Part shown: positions 8,528 to 16,699 of the stretch, one piece after another
Layout of the letters: the number at the start of each line of letters is the position of its first letter
Numbering within the stretch: position 1 is the first letter of the stretch
Source of the DNA: an uncultured Oscillospiraceae bacterium
Lineage (GTDB): Bacteria > Bacillota_A > Clostridia > Oscillospirales > Oscillospiraceae
NCBI GenBank assembly: GCA_910579155.1
Contig: CAJTTS010000048.1
Span: forward strand, 1 to 26,357
DNA: 26,357 bases
Direction: 5' to 3'
Translations under genes and position numbers: made by a program
Notes under the pieces: generated by a model
The model's database searches: none
Told to the model about the DNA's origin: nothing
What the model saw: the letters and a program-made list of their open reading frames with translations, nothing else

Positions 8528-9244
8528 TCAGTTGGGATATCGCGTGTAGAGGGTGTATCCGGTCTGGCTTTCCAGCCACCACTTGAAGTATTGCCCGCCC
8601 CAGCGCACCATGTTGCCGGTGCCGCTTTCCGTGGTTTTGATGTACTCGTCCGTCTTAGAGACCACCACGACCACATGGCCGGAGGTTTCTGTGTCGTAGC
8701 GCACCAGGTCTCCGGTGCGGATCTGATCCCAAGCAGGCTGCTCTACCTTCCTCCATGGCAGATTGCCGAAGGCGGCGTCGGAGCAGAGGGTGGCCCAGCC
8801 GGAGCAGAGGGTGCCCCGGCTGTAGGGACCGTTGCTGGTGGAGAGGTACGGGGTGGGGTAGGTGGAGCCGGAGGGGTAGGCGTCCCGGAGACCCTGGAGC
8901 ACAGCCCGCACGGATTCTTCCGTGGGGGCCGAGGGGGAGGTCTGGGTCGGTGCAGGTGCAGTCACCTCCTCGGTGTAGGGGGCATTGGGGTCGATGTGGA
9001 CGCTGTTGTCGGCGGCGTTATATTCCACGCCGAAGTCCACCGCTTTCCCAATGTCCCGGAGCTTGACGAAGTTGTTGCCATGGATGGCGTATGCCTCGAA
9101 TTGGATCCGCTGGCCGTCCACGTAGAAGGTCTGGCTGGTGGGCGCGGCGGTGAGGGCTACGTTCGCCGCCTGGGTAGAGCCGCACAGGGCAAGGCCGGTG
9201 AGAATACCCATTCCCATAAAAATCATTTCTCTTTTTCTGCTCAT
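8528..9244 (-). CDS. Secreted stalk-domain (Cu amine oxidase N-terminal-like) plus CHAP/amidase-like protein
   Basis: I chose ATG 9244 (AAGGGAG, 8 nt spacing) over an in-frame start 15 codons earlier, giving 238 residues beginning with a signal peptide (cleavage near GSTQA, residue 26). Residues about 36-88 contain VDGQRIQFEAYAI, GNNFVKLRDIG and VEYNAADNSVHI, the signature of the small beta domain called Cu_amine_oxidN1, which is not itself an oxidase. After a Thr/Pro/Ser linker, residues 108-238 hold CSGWA (C147) and SGHVVVVVSK (H190) with a GDLVRYD turn. This arrangement is typical of CHAP/NlpC-like cysteine peptidases that cut peptidoglycan. A likely role is local wall cutting for display of the adhesin or for mating. 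The gene sits between the sortase and adhesin genes. The stalk domain is confident; the peptidase call is moderate. Confidence 0.7.
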   Translation of the reverse strand: MSRKREMIFMGMGILTGLALCGSTQAANVALTAAPTSQTFYVDGQRIQFEAYAIHGNNFVKLRDIGKAVDFGVEYNAADNSVHIDPNAPYTEEVTAPAPTQTSPSAPTEESVRAVLQGLRDAYPSGSTYPTPYLSTSNGPYSRGTLCSGWATLCSDAAFGNLPWRKVEQPAWDQIRTGDLVRYDTETSGHVVVVVSKTDEYIKTTESGTGNMVRWGGQYFKWWLESQTGYTLYTRYPN

Positions 9245-9273
9245 AATCTGTTCTCCCTTCGATTTTTGTGGTG

Positions 9274-9299
9274 CTTTGGTAAGCAACACAATACCAAAG
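9274..9299. repeat. Inverted repeat with GCAACA spacer, copy 1 (upstream of CHAP-like gene)
   Basis: CTTTGGTA (9274-9281) and TACCAAAG (9292-9299) are perfect 8-bp arms around AGCAACACAA. It lies 30 nt upstream of ATG 9244. Similar sites occur at 17722-17743 and 20560-20578, all sharing TGGTA arms and a GCAACA core. It could be a protein operator or an RNA hairpin in a leader. Confidence 0.5.
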
Positions 9300-9375
9300 A
9301 ACTTGGGAGAAGTCTACTATATTCGAAGCAAACTATGGAGAAAAAGCGGGTTCAAAACGAAGCAAATTACACAGT

Positions 9376-10245
9376 TCAGGCTTCCCGGGCCACCACGCAC
9401 CAGCGGTAAGCGGGCTGATCCATCACGCAGGTGTAAAGCGTGATCTGGTTGGCGGCGGTGGGGTCAAGGCCGCTGACGTCGTTGACGGACACCTTGGTGA
9501 CGCTGGAGACGGCGTAGATGCGGGTGCCCAGCTTGGTGGTGAAGGTGACGGCGTCGCCGGGGTTCAGGGTGTGGATCTTGCCGAAGTCGTTGCGGACGCC
9601 CCGGTTGTGGCCCGCGATAGGGATGTTGCCCAGCCAGATGCTGGTGCCCTCGAAGTGGCCCGCGCCTTTCAACAGAGGAGCACTGCCCGTGCCCTCATAC
9701 ACGCCCACCGTCAGGCCGATGGAGGGAATTTTGAGGGTGCCCAGGCTGCCGTTGGAGTAGTAGAGGTCGCTGGTGACGTCGGTGAAGCCCGCCGCGGTGG
9801 ACGGACTGGTGGTGCTGGTGTCCACGATGGGATAGCCGTCGATCCCGCTGGAGATGTTGGTGTTCCCGGTGCTGCCGGAGGTCGTACCGGGGCCGGAGAC
9901 CGTCCCGGAGGGCAGCACGACGGCCACATTGCCATCCACCGTCCCCGCGCCCGCCATCTGGGAGGGTACCAGATTCGGGGTCAGATACTCCCCGGTGTTC
10001 AGCACATAGCTGGTGGGGGTGCCGAAGCCGGGCGGGATCAGGGCGGCGTTCTTGGAGACATCCTCGTTCTTCATGGCACCGCCATCGGCGGTGACCACTG
10101 GCTCGAAGGAGGTGGGCTTGCCGTACTCCGGGTCGCCGGGGGCGCTGATGTTCACTTCCAGCGCATGGGCGGGGAGCGCCATGGCGCAGACGGCGCACAG
10201 GCACAGCACGGCGGAGATCAGGGTTTTCATTTTCTTCATAAGCAT
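9376..10245 (-). CDS. Sortase (class D-like transpeptidase) with N-terminal extension
   Basis: This 289-residue protein is taken from ATG 10245 (AAGGA, 6 nt spacing; a GTG one codon earlier is too close). A signal-peptide-like N-terminus (MKKMK then Leu/Ala/Cys core, PAHA) is followed by about 130 residues of Gly/Ser/Thr/Pro-rich sequence, then the sortase fold from about residue 165 (LGTLKIPSIGLTVGVYEG). The catalytic triad is visible: His213 in IAGHNRG, Cys273 in TLYTCV and Arg281 in YRWCVVARE. The TLxTC context and Arg eight residues after Cys fit class D/E sortases. Sortases cut LPxTG-like motifs and join the Thr to an amine on pilin or peptidoglycan. The likely substrate is the LPKTGY adhesin encoded 1 kb downstream. 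Unlike usual sortases there is no separate membrane anchor apart from the signal-like segment. Confidence 0.88.
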   Translation of the reverse strand: MLMKKMKTLISAVLCLCAVCAMALPAHALEVNISAPGDPEYGKPTSFEPVVTADGGAMKNEDVSKNAALIPPGFGTPTSYVLNTGEYLTPNLVPSQMAGAGTVDGNVAVVLPSGTVSGPGTTSGSTGNTNISSGIDGYPIVDTSTTSPSTAAGFTDVTSDLYYSNGSLGTLKIPSIGLTVGVYEGTGSAPLLKGAGHFEGTSIWLGNIPIAGHNRGVRNDFGKIHTLNPGDAVTFTTKLGTRIYAVSSVTKVSVNDVSGLDPTAANQITLYTCVMDQPAYRWCVVAREA

Positions 10246-10264
10246 CACGGTTCCTTTCTAAAAG

Positions 10265-10585
10265 TTATAGGGTGAGGTCGGCGTTCATCCCGGGGGCCTG
10301 CTGTCCGGCGTGGTCAATTGCCCGATATTCGGGGTATTCTTCCAGGCTGCGCAGGATCGTTTCCCGATTTTCCGGCGTGTCCAGGTAGACGCCGTCCAGG
10401 ACATCTTCCATGCCATGGATCAACGGGAAACCCTCCAATTCAGCAGCTTTAGCGGCTTCTTTATCGTCTGCAAACAGAAACAGCGTGTCATCCCGCTCCA
10501 CATGAAGGGTACCAGGGATATAAAAATCGCTGTCATCCGCGACGGCGAACACATAACCGGAGTCGGGAGGGGCAACGGGAATCAT
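10265..10585 (-). CDS. Small acidic cytosolic protein, function unknown
   Basis: This 106-residue protein starts at ATG 10585 inside an ATGA overlap with the stop of the upstream membrane-protein gene, behind GAGGAGGGG, so the two are translationally coupled. It is acidic (many Asp/Glu, for example FADDKEAAKAAELEG) and has no signal or membrane segment. The middle reads like a short alpha/beta domain (GYVFAVADDSDFYIPG; LHVERDDTLFLFADD). I recognise no family. Its place between a membrane protein and the sortase suggests it belongs to the surface module, but a cytosolic product there would be regulatory or accessory. Confidence 0.7.
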   Translation of the reverse strand: MIPVAPPDSGYVFAVADDSDFYIPGTLHVERDDTLFLFADDKEAAKAAELEGFPLIHGMEDVLDGVYLDTPENRETILRSLEEYPEYRAIDHAGQQAPGMNADLTL

Positions 10586-11514
10586 TGCCCCTCCTCCTCA
10601 GTCTCATAGCCGCCCTCGCGGCGCTTTTTGATGAACAGGGCCGCGCCCACGCCAGCGCCCACCAGGGCCACCACGCCCAGCGGCACCAGCACATAGCCCC
10701 AGTGGAACGGGATGGGGGCGGCAGGCTCCTGCACCGCATCACTGGGTTCGGGGCTGGGCTCGGGCTCCACCGGGGTCAGGGGCGTGCCCTCGAAAATAGC
10801 CACATAGCGCACCTTGTTCAGCGCGATCCGGCTGACGGTGCCGCTGTAGTCGGCGGTGACCACGTAGCCCTTGATGTAGGAGCTGGTGGCGCTGCCGGTG
10901 TAGGTGGCGATGGCGGTGTAGCGGTCGGCGATGGCATAGCCGTCCTCGTTGGCGGTGTTGTCCGTCTGCCAGTCGATGGAGGCCAGCTCCAGCGTCCGCC
11001 CATTGTCGGTGATCTCCTTGGGGATGTAGGACGTATCCTGGCCGGACAGGTTGGGGTAGCTGCGGGTGGCAGACACCTGCCGGGTGGAGCTGCCGTAGCC
11101 GGACACCTCCACGTTCACCGTGTCCAGCTTCAGGGACAGCACCCCGGTGAGGCCGTCCTCGGTGGTGAACTCCCGCTGGGCGGGGAGCAGGGCCAGCACG
11201 GACTCCATGTCCTTGGACTTGCTGTCCAGGGTGACGGTCTCGGTGTGGAAGCGCTCCTCGCGCTCGGGGGCCTCCTGCTTGAGAAGGTCGGTGAGGGTGT
11301 AGTGGTAGCCCTCCTGCTCGAAGTCGGAGCGGGGGATGCCCGCGGGATCCTCGTCCGGGCCCAGATCGTACACCTTGCGGATCTGGGCGCCGTCCTCGCT
11401 GCGGGTGACGGAGGTGGGATAGCAGGTGCTGGGCGGGGCCGCCGCCAGCACAGAAGGGGCCAGCGAGGCCGTCATGGCCAGCGCCAGCAGGCAGGGGATG
11501 ATCTTACGTTTCAT
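10582..11514 (-). CDS. Type I membrane protein with signal peptide and C-terminal anchor, function unknown
   Basis: This 310-residue protein uses ATG 11514, with GAGGAGG upstream; the much longer in-frame upstream extension is only the shadow of the preceding gene. It has a signal peptide (PCLLALAMTASLAPSVLA, cleavage about residue 24), an exterior region of about 240 residues, a Pro/Glu linker (PVEPEPSPEPSD), a hydrophobic helix at about 274-296 and a basic stop-transfer (KKRREGG). The exterior part contains VTLDSKSKDMESVLALLPAQ and several Thr/Tyr-rich strands but no motif I recognise. It overlaps the preceding gene by 11 nt and the next by 4 nt. It may be a wall-facing partner of the sortase/adhesin system. 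Confidence 0.8.
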   Translation of the reverse strand: MKRKIIPCLLALAMTASLAPSVLAAAPPSTCYPTSVTRSEDGAQIRKVYDLGPDEDPAGIPRSDFEQEGYHYTLTDLLKQEAPEREERFHTETVTLDSKSKDMESVLALLPAQREFTTEDGLTGVLSLKLDTVNVEVSGYGSSTRQVSATRSYPNLSGQDTSYIPKEITDNGRTLELASIDWQTDNTANEDGYAIADRYTAIATYTGSATSSYIKGYVVTADYSGTVSRIALNKVRYVAIFEGTPLTPVEPEPSPEPSDAVQEPAAPIPFHWGYVLVPLGVVALVGAGVGAALFIKKRREGGYETEEEGQ

Positions 11515-12157
11515 TTTGAGTGTCCTCCTCGTTGCTTTTATTTTGGCTGATACGTTCCTTGGAGCGTTTGACCAACAAGTGAAATTCCCAGGGTGAGACC
11601 TGGAGGGAGTCGTAATTGCCCCGCTTGTCCACCCCAAAGGCGCTGATATGCACCACCAGCGGATACATGAAAGCGTCACCTGCATCGTAACGCCTTTTGA
11701 ACTCGGCGGGAGACAGCCGCCCCACCCCGGCCACATAGATCCACTGGGCTGCGGTGCGGAAGTCGCCGGGGACGTCGGGCCAGAGGAATTTGTTCCGCAG
11801 GCTGCGGGGCAGCTTGTCTCTGTCCGGCGCGGGGATGAGGCAGCGGCGGAACAGGCAGTAGCGGATGTGCAGCCGGGAGACCAGCTCCTGGGCAATGGGC
11901 ATGACCTTGGGGTCAGACTTCCAGATGGGGAAGTCCAGGAACCGCAGTACCATCACGTCCTCGCCCTCCCGGTCCTTGGGGAAGAGGGGCAGGCACTGGA
12001 CGAGGTCGATGGCCTGTCCCTCCTTCTGGACGCCCAGGGCCTTCCGGTTGGCGGCGGGCAGGGCCTTGTACATCGCCACAGCGTCCGAAAGCTGGTTGAA
12101 GTGGGCGATGTTCAGCCGTTCCCGCCACAAATTATCCACGACATAGAATTGGAGCAT
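11504..12157 (-). CDS. YodL-like domain protein
   Basis: This 217-residue protein starts at ATG 12157 (GAGGTGA upstream); the longer frame upstream is a shadow of the DUF3849-type gene, whose stop is 5 nt away. The first 95 residues resemble YodL-like domains: FYVVDNLWRERLNIAHF, a MYKALPAANRKALGV segment and DLVQCLPLF, ending near FLDFPIWKSDP. The rest has basic and aromatic patches (IRYCLFRRCLIPAPDRDK). YodL-like domains recur in accessory proteins of clostridial conjugative elements, often near ArdA-like and DUF3849 proteins, and their function is not established. No membrane segment is present. The domain name is recalled, not searched. Confidence 0.65.
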   Translation of the reverse strand: MLQFYVVDNLWRERLNIAHFNQLSDAVAMYKALPAANRKALGVQKEGQAIDLVQCLPLFPKDREGEDVMVLRFLDFPIWKSDPKVMPIAQELVSRLHIRYCLFRRCLIPAPDRDKLPRSLRNKFLWPDVPGDFRTAAQWIYVAGVGRLSPAEFKRRYDAGDAFMYPLVVHISAFGVDKRGNYDSLQVSPWEFHLLVKRSKERISQNKSNEEDTQNET

Positions 12158-12162
12158 AGCGG

Positions 12163-12906
12163 TCACCTCATCTCTATGCCGCCCTGGCCGGGGGCCTCGT
12201 CTTGCTCCGTGGCCGGGGCGGCCTGTTCCTGAGCAGGGCCGCGCAGCTCGGACAGCCGCTCCATGGCCCAGTCCGGCAGGTGCTGTTCGTCCATCACGCC
12301 GATGAAGTCTGCCCGGTACCACTGGGCCCTCTCGCCGTCACCCAGGCAGGTGGCGAACACGGCCCGCCCCCTGGACGCGGGGGACAGACCAAAGCCCGCC
12401 TGCCCATACCAGACCTGGTTCTGGGGGGATAAGCACTCCTCCTTCAGCCTGTCCGGGCGCAAAATCAGCACCCGGCCTGTGTAGTCCAGGTCACCCTCCT
12501 CACAGTGCTCCGGGCCGAACATCCCCAGCTCCTGATATTCGGCGCGGGCCTGCTGGACGAACGCCGCCAGCAGGGGCGTATCCGCCTTGACTGTGAAGTC
12601 AGCGTTGTCCTTGTCATGGGGCACAAAGACCGCCCGCGCCCAGTGGAAGCTGTCCCCGTCAAAGCCATCGGCGCTGGCGTGGCTCAGGGTGTTGGCCAGC
12701 ACAAACTGCACCCGATGGAAGCCCCACCAGTCCAGCGCGGCCCTGGCGCAGTCCGGCTCCAGCTGGCCCCCCTGGGCGTGGGCGGTGATGAGATCATCGA
12801 TGTCCCGGGCGCACTTGACGTTGAGCTGGTGGCTCTGTCTCCAGTCCTCCAGCCGGTTCTCCCGCTTGGCCTCCTCCCGAGAAAAGGGATAGAAAATGTC
12901 AGCCAT
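12163..12906 (-). CDS. DUF3849-type protein
   Basis: This 247-residue protein starts at ATG 12906 (GGAGGT upstream) and overlaps the end of the preceding gene by 8 nt. The N-terminal half shows the pattern I associate with DUF3849: FYPFSREEAKRE, WRQSHQLNVKCARDID, LEPDCARAALDWWGF and VQFVLANTL. The C-terminal half (about 110-215) contains ELGMFGPEHCEEGD, YTGRVLILRP, GRAVFATCLGDGE and VMDEQHLPDWA, a conserved second module of these proteins. A Gln/Ala/Pro-rich tail follows. Such proteins are found beside methylases and ArdA-like genes on clostridial elements; their biochemical role is unknown. Confidence 0.75.
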   Translation of the reverse strand: MADIFYPFSREEAKRENRLEDWRQSHQLNVKCARDIDDLITAHAQGGQLEPDCARAALDWWGFHRVQFVLANTLSHASADGFDGDSFHWARAVFVPHDKDNADFTVKADTPLLAAFVQQARAEYQELGMFGPEHCEEGDLDYTGRVLILRPDRLKEECLSPQNQVWYGQAGFGLSPASRGRAVFATCLGDGERAQWYRADFIGVMDEQHLPDWAMERLSELRGPAQEQAAPATEQDEAPGQGGIEMR

Positions 12907-13426
12907 GCCAGACCTCCGTCTCGTCCATCAGCAGTTCGTCCAGCTTGCCGGGGCACACCCCGGCCATGGCGAACAGCGCCCGCATATTCCCCGGCACATC
13001 GGTGATGTCGTGGTTATAGTCCGCCGCGACCACCAGGCCCTCGCCCTCGTCCGGGAGAAGTTCCAGCTTGGCGTCCAGCGGGATGCCCATCTGCTTCCGG
13101 GCCCTGTCGGACAGGATCACGTCCGGCCCGTCCACGTCCGCGTAGGGGCACTCGTCCGGATCGCAGGTATCCCCGAAGGGGCAGCACCCTCCCTCGTCCT
13201 CCATCTGCTCCCCGCAGGTGCCACAGGCTTCCTTGATGGCGTCCAGCAGGGGCGTCACGATGCCGGTGAGGGCGTTGATGACATTGACCGCCTCCATGGC
13301 GGTCATGCGCTCGGGCACCGCCACCAGGGTGTTCTCCCCGATGTGGACGCAGACGGGCTTGCCGGGATCGAGGTGGCTCAGCTCCACCGTACTGGCATCG
13401 ATAATGAGGTCATTTTTCTTTTTCAT
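12899..13426 (-). CDS. Cys-rich protein with possible metal-binding loop, function unknown
   Basis: This 175-residue protein starts at ATG 13426 with GGAGG 8 nt upstream. Its first 17 nt overlap the end of the methylase gene. After an N-terminal beta-like segment and a helix (MTAMEAVNVINALTGI), a central loop of about 28 residues carries seven Cys (CGTCGEQM, GGCCPFGDTC, DECPY), suggesting zinc or an iron-sulfur cluster. The segment after it (VILSDRARKQMGIPLDAKLE) resembles the start of an AbrB-type swapped-hairpin DNA-binding fold, and a second helical region follows. A transcriptional regulator is possible but not shown. Confidence 0.7.
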   Translation of the reverse strand: MKKKNDLIIDASTVELSHLDPGKPVCVHIGENTLVAVPERMTAMEAVNVINALTGIVTPLLDAIKEACGTCGEQMEDEGGCCPFGDTCDPDECPYADVDGPDVILSDRARKQMGIPLDAKLELLPDEGEGLVVAADYNHDITDVPGNMRALFAMAGVCPGKLDELLMDETEVWHG

Positions 13427-14396
13427 GTTGATTTTCCTCCTGTTTTTTGATCGGTTCATGGATGAGTCGATATTTGCCTCCGCCGTCCTCCGCCCGTTGG
13501 AACAGGTCTATTTGCCAGCCCCGGTCGGTGCCCAGGACGCGGGGGTCGTAGTTGGTCATGACCACCTCCTCATATTCGCTGCCCGCGATCTGGGACATAC
13601 TGTTGGGCCGTGTGGTGTAGAAAATGTAGAAGTCCTGGTACAGCTCGCAGATGAAAGGGCAGTAATTGTAAGACACCATGACCAGCCCCTTACAGTGGGT
13701 CAGCGCGTCATGGAGCCGGACGTGATCCTCCCTGGGGAACTCTACCTCATAGCACTCCGCCTCAAAGTAGGGCGGGTCGCAGTAGAAAAAGGTGTTTTCC
13801 CTGTCATACTGGGCGATCAGCTCCTCAAAGTCCTTGTTCTCAATCACCACATCCTTCAGCCGCCGCGAACATTCCCAGATCAGATGGAAGAAGCGGCGGA
13901 TGTCACAGGGACGGCCAGCATAGGCTTTGGCCCCGCCGCTGAAGCTGTACCGCACCAGCTTGTAATAGTCCGCAGCGCGGCGGACACAGCCCCGTGGGGA
14001 ACGCTCCAGCATCAGCTTTTGGATCATCTCCCTCTGGGGCGGCTCGAAATAGACCTGCGTCAGCTCCAATTCTTCCTCAAGGTAGTCGTCGGTGAACTCC
14101 TGCCGGGAGAAGAACTTATACAGCACATTGAAATCGTCCCGTGCGTTCAACGGCAGGAAGCCCAGCTCCCGGAGCAGGGCCATGGGGCGCTCCTTCACAC
14201 AGCAGAACAGGTTGGTGAGGTTGCTGTTGAAATCGTTGTAGATTTCGATGCAGCCCCGGCGCAGGGGGCGGTCAAGGGTGACGGTGCCGCTGCCGCCGAA
14301 CACGTCCACGAACCGGGCGTAACGGTTCGGCGCCAGCTTGTTGATGAGCCACAGCAGCTTGCCCTTGCCGCCCACCCAGGGGATGAAGCTTCTCAG
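13410..14396 (-). CDS. D12-class DNA adenine-N6 methyltransferase, probable CTG start
   Basis: Motif I FGGSG (about residues 33-37) binds S-adenosylmethionine and motif IV DPPY (about 207-210) is the catalytic site. Together with the N-terminal GGKGKLLWLINKLAP they identify a Dam/D12-type methylase (about 328 residues). The nearest GTG (14375) would cut off FIPW, which belongs to the usual start of this family (FIPWVGGK). The frame is closed just upstream by a TGA, so CTG 14396 is the only plausible start that keeps it. That CTG overlaps the stop of the preceding gene as CTGA, like the common ATGA, with GGTGAGG upstream. No restriction endonuclease gene is present, so this is an orphan methylase, probably protecting the element's DNA from host restriction or affecting regulation. 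Function is confident; the start is inferred. Confidence 0.9.
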   Translation of the reverse strand: MRSFIPWVGGKGKLLWLINKLAPNRYARFVDVFGGSGTVTLDRPLRRGCIEIYNDFNSNLTNLFCCVKERPMALLRELGFLPLNARDDFNVLYKFFSRQEFTDDYLEEELELTQVYFEPPQREMIQKLMLERSPRGCVRRAADYYKLVRYSFSGGAKAYAGRPCDIRRFFHLIWECSRRLKDVVIENKDFEELIAQYDRENTFFYCDPPYFEAECYEVEFPREDHVRLHDALTHCKGLVMVSYNYCPFICELYQDFYIFYTTRPNSMSQIAGSEYEEVVMTNYDPRVLGTDRGWQIDLFQRAEDGGGKYRLIHEPIKKQEENQHEKEK

Positions 14397-14842
14397 GGAG
14401 CCTCACCCCCATCGTCGTCGCAGACTCCGCTTGCTCGTTTCCGCCTGTCGGCGAAAAGCTCGCCCGCTCCGTCACTCCTCCTCTCCCCATCGAACCCGCT
14501 TCGCTGGGCTTCGATGGGGGCCCCCAGCGGGATCGACGTCTGCCCGGTGTCCACGAACTTCCGGCAGGCTTTCCGCAGCCCCCGCACCGCGCGGAGGATG
14601 TTCCGCACGCGGCTGAGGAGCTGGCATATCGTGTGATCCAGTTCCTCGAAGGTCTCGGCGTAGTAGTAGCCGCCGTCGAAGCTGCAAATGGGCACACCGT
14701 CCGCCCGCAGGCGGTTGACCGCTTTGCGCAGGGCGGGGCCGCTGACCTGAAACGTCCGCTCCAGCTCCCGGCTGGTGACGGCCTGGGCCTCGCCGGTGTG
14801 GTATGCCTCCAAATGCTCGGCGAGGGCTTTGTCCAAGTCCAT
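14393..14842 (-). CDS. Winged-helix DNA-binding-like protein with palindromic-element tail
   Basis: This 149-residue protein starts at ATG 14842 (AAGGAG, 6 nt spacing). Residues 1-60 read as a winged helix: a helix (DKALAEHLEAYH), VTSRELERTFQVSG, recognition-like PALRKAVNRLRADG, and a wing CSFDGGYYYA. A helical segment rich in Arg/Leu follows (about 66-98). From about residue 103 the tail (PLGAPIEAQ, FDGERRSDG, ELFADRRKRA) is encoded by the palindromic element described separately, so it may be an added, non-conserved end. The gene follows a terminator-like hairpin by about 40 nt and overlaps the methylase gene, so it may regulate or accompany it. Confidence 0.7.
   Translation of the reverse strand: MDLDKALAEHLEAYHTGEAQAVTSRELERTFQVSGPALRKAVNRLRADGVPICSFDGGYYYAETFEELDHTICQLLSRVRNILRAVRGLRKACRKFVDTGQTSIPLGAPIEAQRSGFDGERRSDGAGELFADRRKRASGVCDDDGGEAP
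14437..14530. repeat. Palindromic element, copy A (inside the winged-helix coding region)
   Basis: On the - strand it runs GGGGGCCCCC, a hairpin with perfect 10-bp arms (TTCGATGGGG 14510-14519 with CCCCATCGAA 14485-14494), then GGGGAGAGGAGG, then a CGCC-GGCG hairpin. Copy B at 17550-17640 has the same order, with conserved single-stranded parts but different stem sequence. Both copies are read in the same frame, giving PLGAP or LPGAP, GERR and EL in the encoded peptides. Confidence 0.7.
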
Positions 14843-14882
14843 AGGCGCTCCTTTCCGGGGCCGTTCTCCCGAAAAAGGGCGC

Positions 14883-14924
14883 AAAAAAGAAGGGGCCGAT
14901 ATTCCTCTCCGGGAAAACGGCCCC
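14883..14924 (-). terminator. GC-rich hairpin with T tract after the long ArdA-like gene
   Basis: GGGGCCG (14892-14898) pairs with CGGCCCC (14918-14924). On the - strand it is followed by TTCTTTTTTGCGC, and a T run on the + side makes it look bidirectional. It lies 7 nt after the stop of the 14931-16699 gene and 41 nt before ATG 14842. Confidence 0.8.
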
Positions 14925-14930
14925 TGTTTT

Positions 14931-16699
14931 TTATTGCATCGTCATCCCGGACTGCTCCGGGGCGGGATCACTGAATAAGTATTTAAATTCCTGGCTGTTC
15001 CTGCGGATATATCCAACCTCACCCGACGCGAGCTGGAAGCCCTCCTGCTCCAGCAGTTCCTCACTGTAGCCCTTCAGGTCGATGAAGCCAGAACGGATAA
15101 AGTCATCAGACACGTTCTTCTTCTGAAGACGCTGTGCCGCGAAATCACTTTCTTGCCCGCTGGACACCCAGTCATAGCAGTGCAGGTTGTTGGCAATATC
15201 CATGGCCAACCGCAGACTGTGGCAGTTCTCCAACTCCATTGCCGCGGCGAACCGCTCCATAAATTGCGGCATACCCTGGCCCCTTTGGCCTAATGTGATG
15301 CCCAGTTCAATGCCATCGTAAATCAGATCCCCTGCGCAGTCATATTCCTGCAGCAGATCCCCGATTTCGGGGAGGATGCACCGGGCTTCCGTCAGGGCGC
15401 ATTCATCGAAGCCGCAGGTGCCCAAAGTCCGGAGCGTCATCACTTCGTCCACTGTACAGTCGAGATCCCCGTTGAACTGCCCCGGCAGGCACAGCCACAC
15501 CCCCTCCGGTACAGTGGCGGAAGACAGCTTCAGCCTGACGCTCCAGCCATTGTCCTCCGGCAGCGGCCCGCCGCGCTGATAGGCTGGCTGGGGATTCTTC
15601 TCCGGGTACTCCACGTAGCAGTCTCCCACAAACAGGCCGGGGTGCTCAATCTCATACTGGCGGCCCATCGCCGCCAGATCTACGAACGGCATGGCGCTGT
15701 CCGGCAGGGTGGTCTTGCGATGAAGTTCAGGTTCACGTGGGGGAGCAGGCGTTTGGCTTCCTGCTCGGGCAGGATCTGTTCCAGATGGACGAAGGCCGCC
15801 TCGTCCGGGCCGCACAGCTCTGGTGAGAAGGTATACTGATTCAACTCGTCTGTCAGGGTCAGCGCCCGCCCCAGGTCATCGCATCGGACGGTATCCAGCA
15901 CAGCCTTGTACTTCGTCAGCTCACCGTCCACCGTCAGGTATGTCAGCCGGTGGGCCAGCATATCCCAGGCGCCGATGGTGCCCGTCAGGCCAATGAGGGA
16001 AGGGGCAGCGCAGTCTATGCACTGCACGGGTCCGTCCGCCACGGCCTCGCCCAGCGGGAGGGGCAGCTTGATTTGACATCCGCTGGACGTTTCCACCAGG
16101 ACGGCGTAGTCCGGCGTTTTGGGCGTCAGATCCAGGGCACCGTACACCTGCCGGAGCTCATCGTGCTTCTGCACATAGCCGCCGTGGGTGAACACGCCGC
16201 CCTCATTTTGGCGGAATTCCCGCCCGATCCTGGCGAAGTCCAACAGCTCGAACGCCTCATCCGTGAGGTCGTCCGCTTCCGGGACAAAGCCGTTTCCCGC
16301 GGCAAACCGGCCCAGGGTATAGTCGTTGGTAGCCTCCTCCACCAAATGGCAGCGGTCTGTGCTATAGGCGATGTCGATGAGCCGGGGCAGGGGGACGCGA
16401 GACGCGCTGTCCATGCACTCCATCTTTGCCAGCCCCTCCACAACGGCCAGTTCCCGCTCATTCAGCAGGGCCAGCTGCTGGCACAGGGCGCTCAGCTCCT
16501 GCACAGAACCGCCGTGATCCAGAAACGGGACGATGTTGTTGCAGTCATAGAGCTGGAGGATCTCCCACTTGGGCTTCTCACCGTCCTCCATTTGCAGCTT
16601 TTCCAGCGCGTCCAGCATGGCATAAGGGGTGGCGGGGAGGGTCAGCTCGGTGACCCCGCCGCTTTCCACAGATAGCTCTGTCCTGAATATTCTACGCAA
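14931..16699 (-). pseudogene. ArdA-like antirestriction family protein, long form, disrupted by a one-base deletion
   Basis: Two overlapping frames make one protein of about 589 residues. Frame 1 runs from TTG 16699 (behind AAGGGGGG) to the LLPHVNLNFIA segment, then falls into a short nonsense tail ending at 15680. Frame 2 continues with KTTLPDSAMPFVDLAAMG to TAA 14931. Adding one T to the TT at 15715-15716 joins FIA to KTTLPDS. The section DFARIGREFRQNEGGVF followed by THGGYVQK resembles DYAGIGAEYYAAHGGAYT and GYVKRRE in the 20.6-kb gene; I associate both with the large ArdA-like proteins of clostridial elements. ArdA proteins mimic B-form DNA and block type I restriction; these are also strongly acidic. 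TTG overlaps the end of the DUF4314-type gene by 8 nt. The break may be a true mutation or a sequencing error; no classic slippery heptamer is visible. Confidence 0.7.

Noticed and set aside
13218..14636. Long + strand frame opposite the methylase gene
   Set aside because: The - strand carries clear FGGSG and DPPY methylase motifs; the + frame has low-complexity composition and no start signal.
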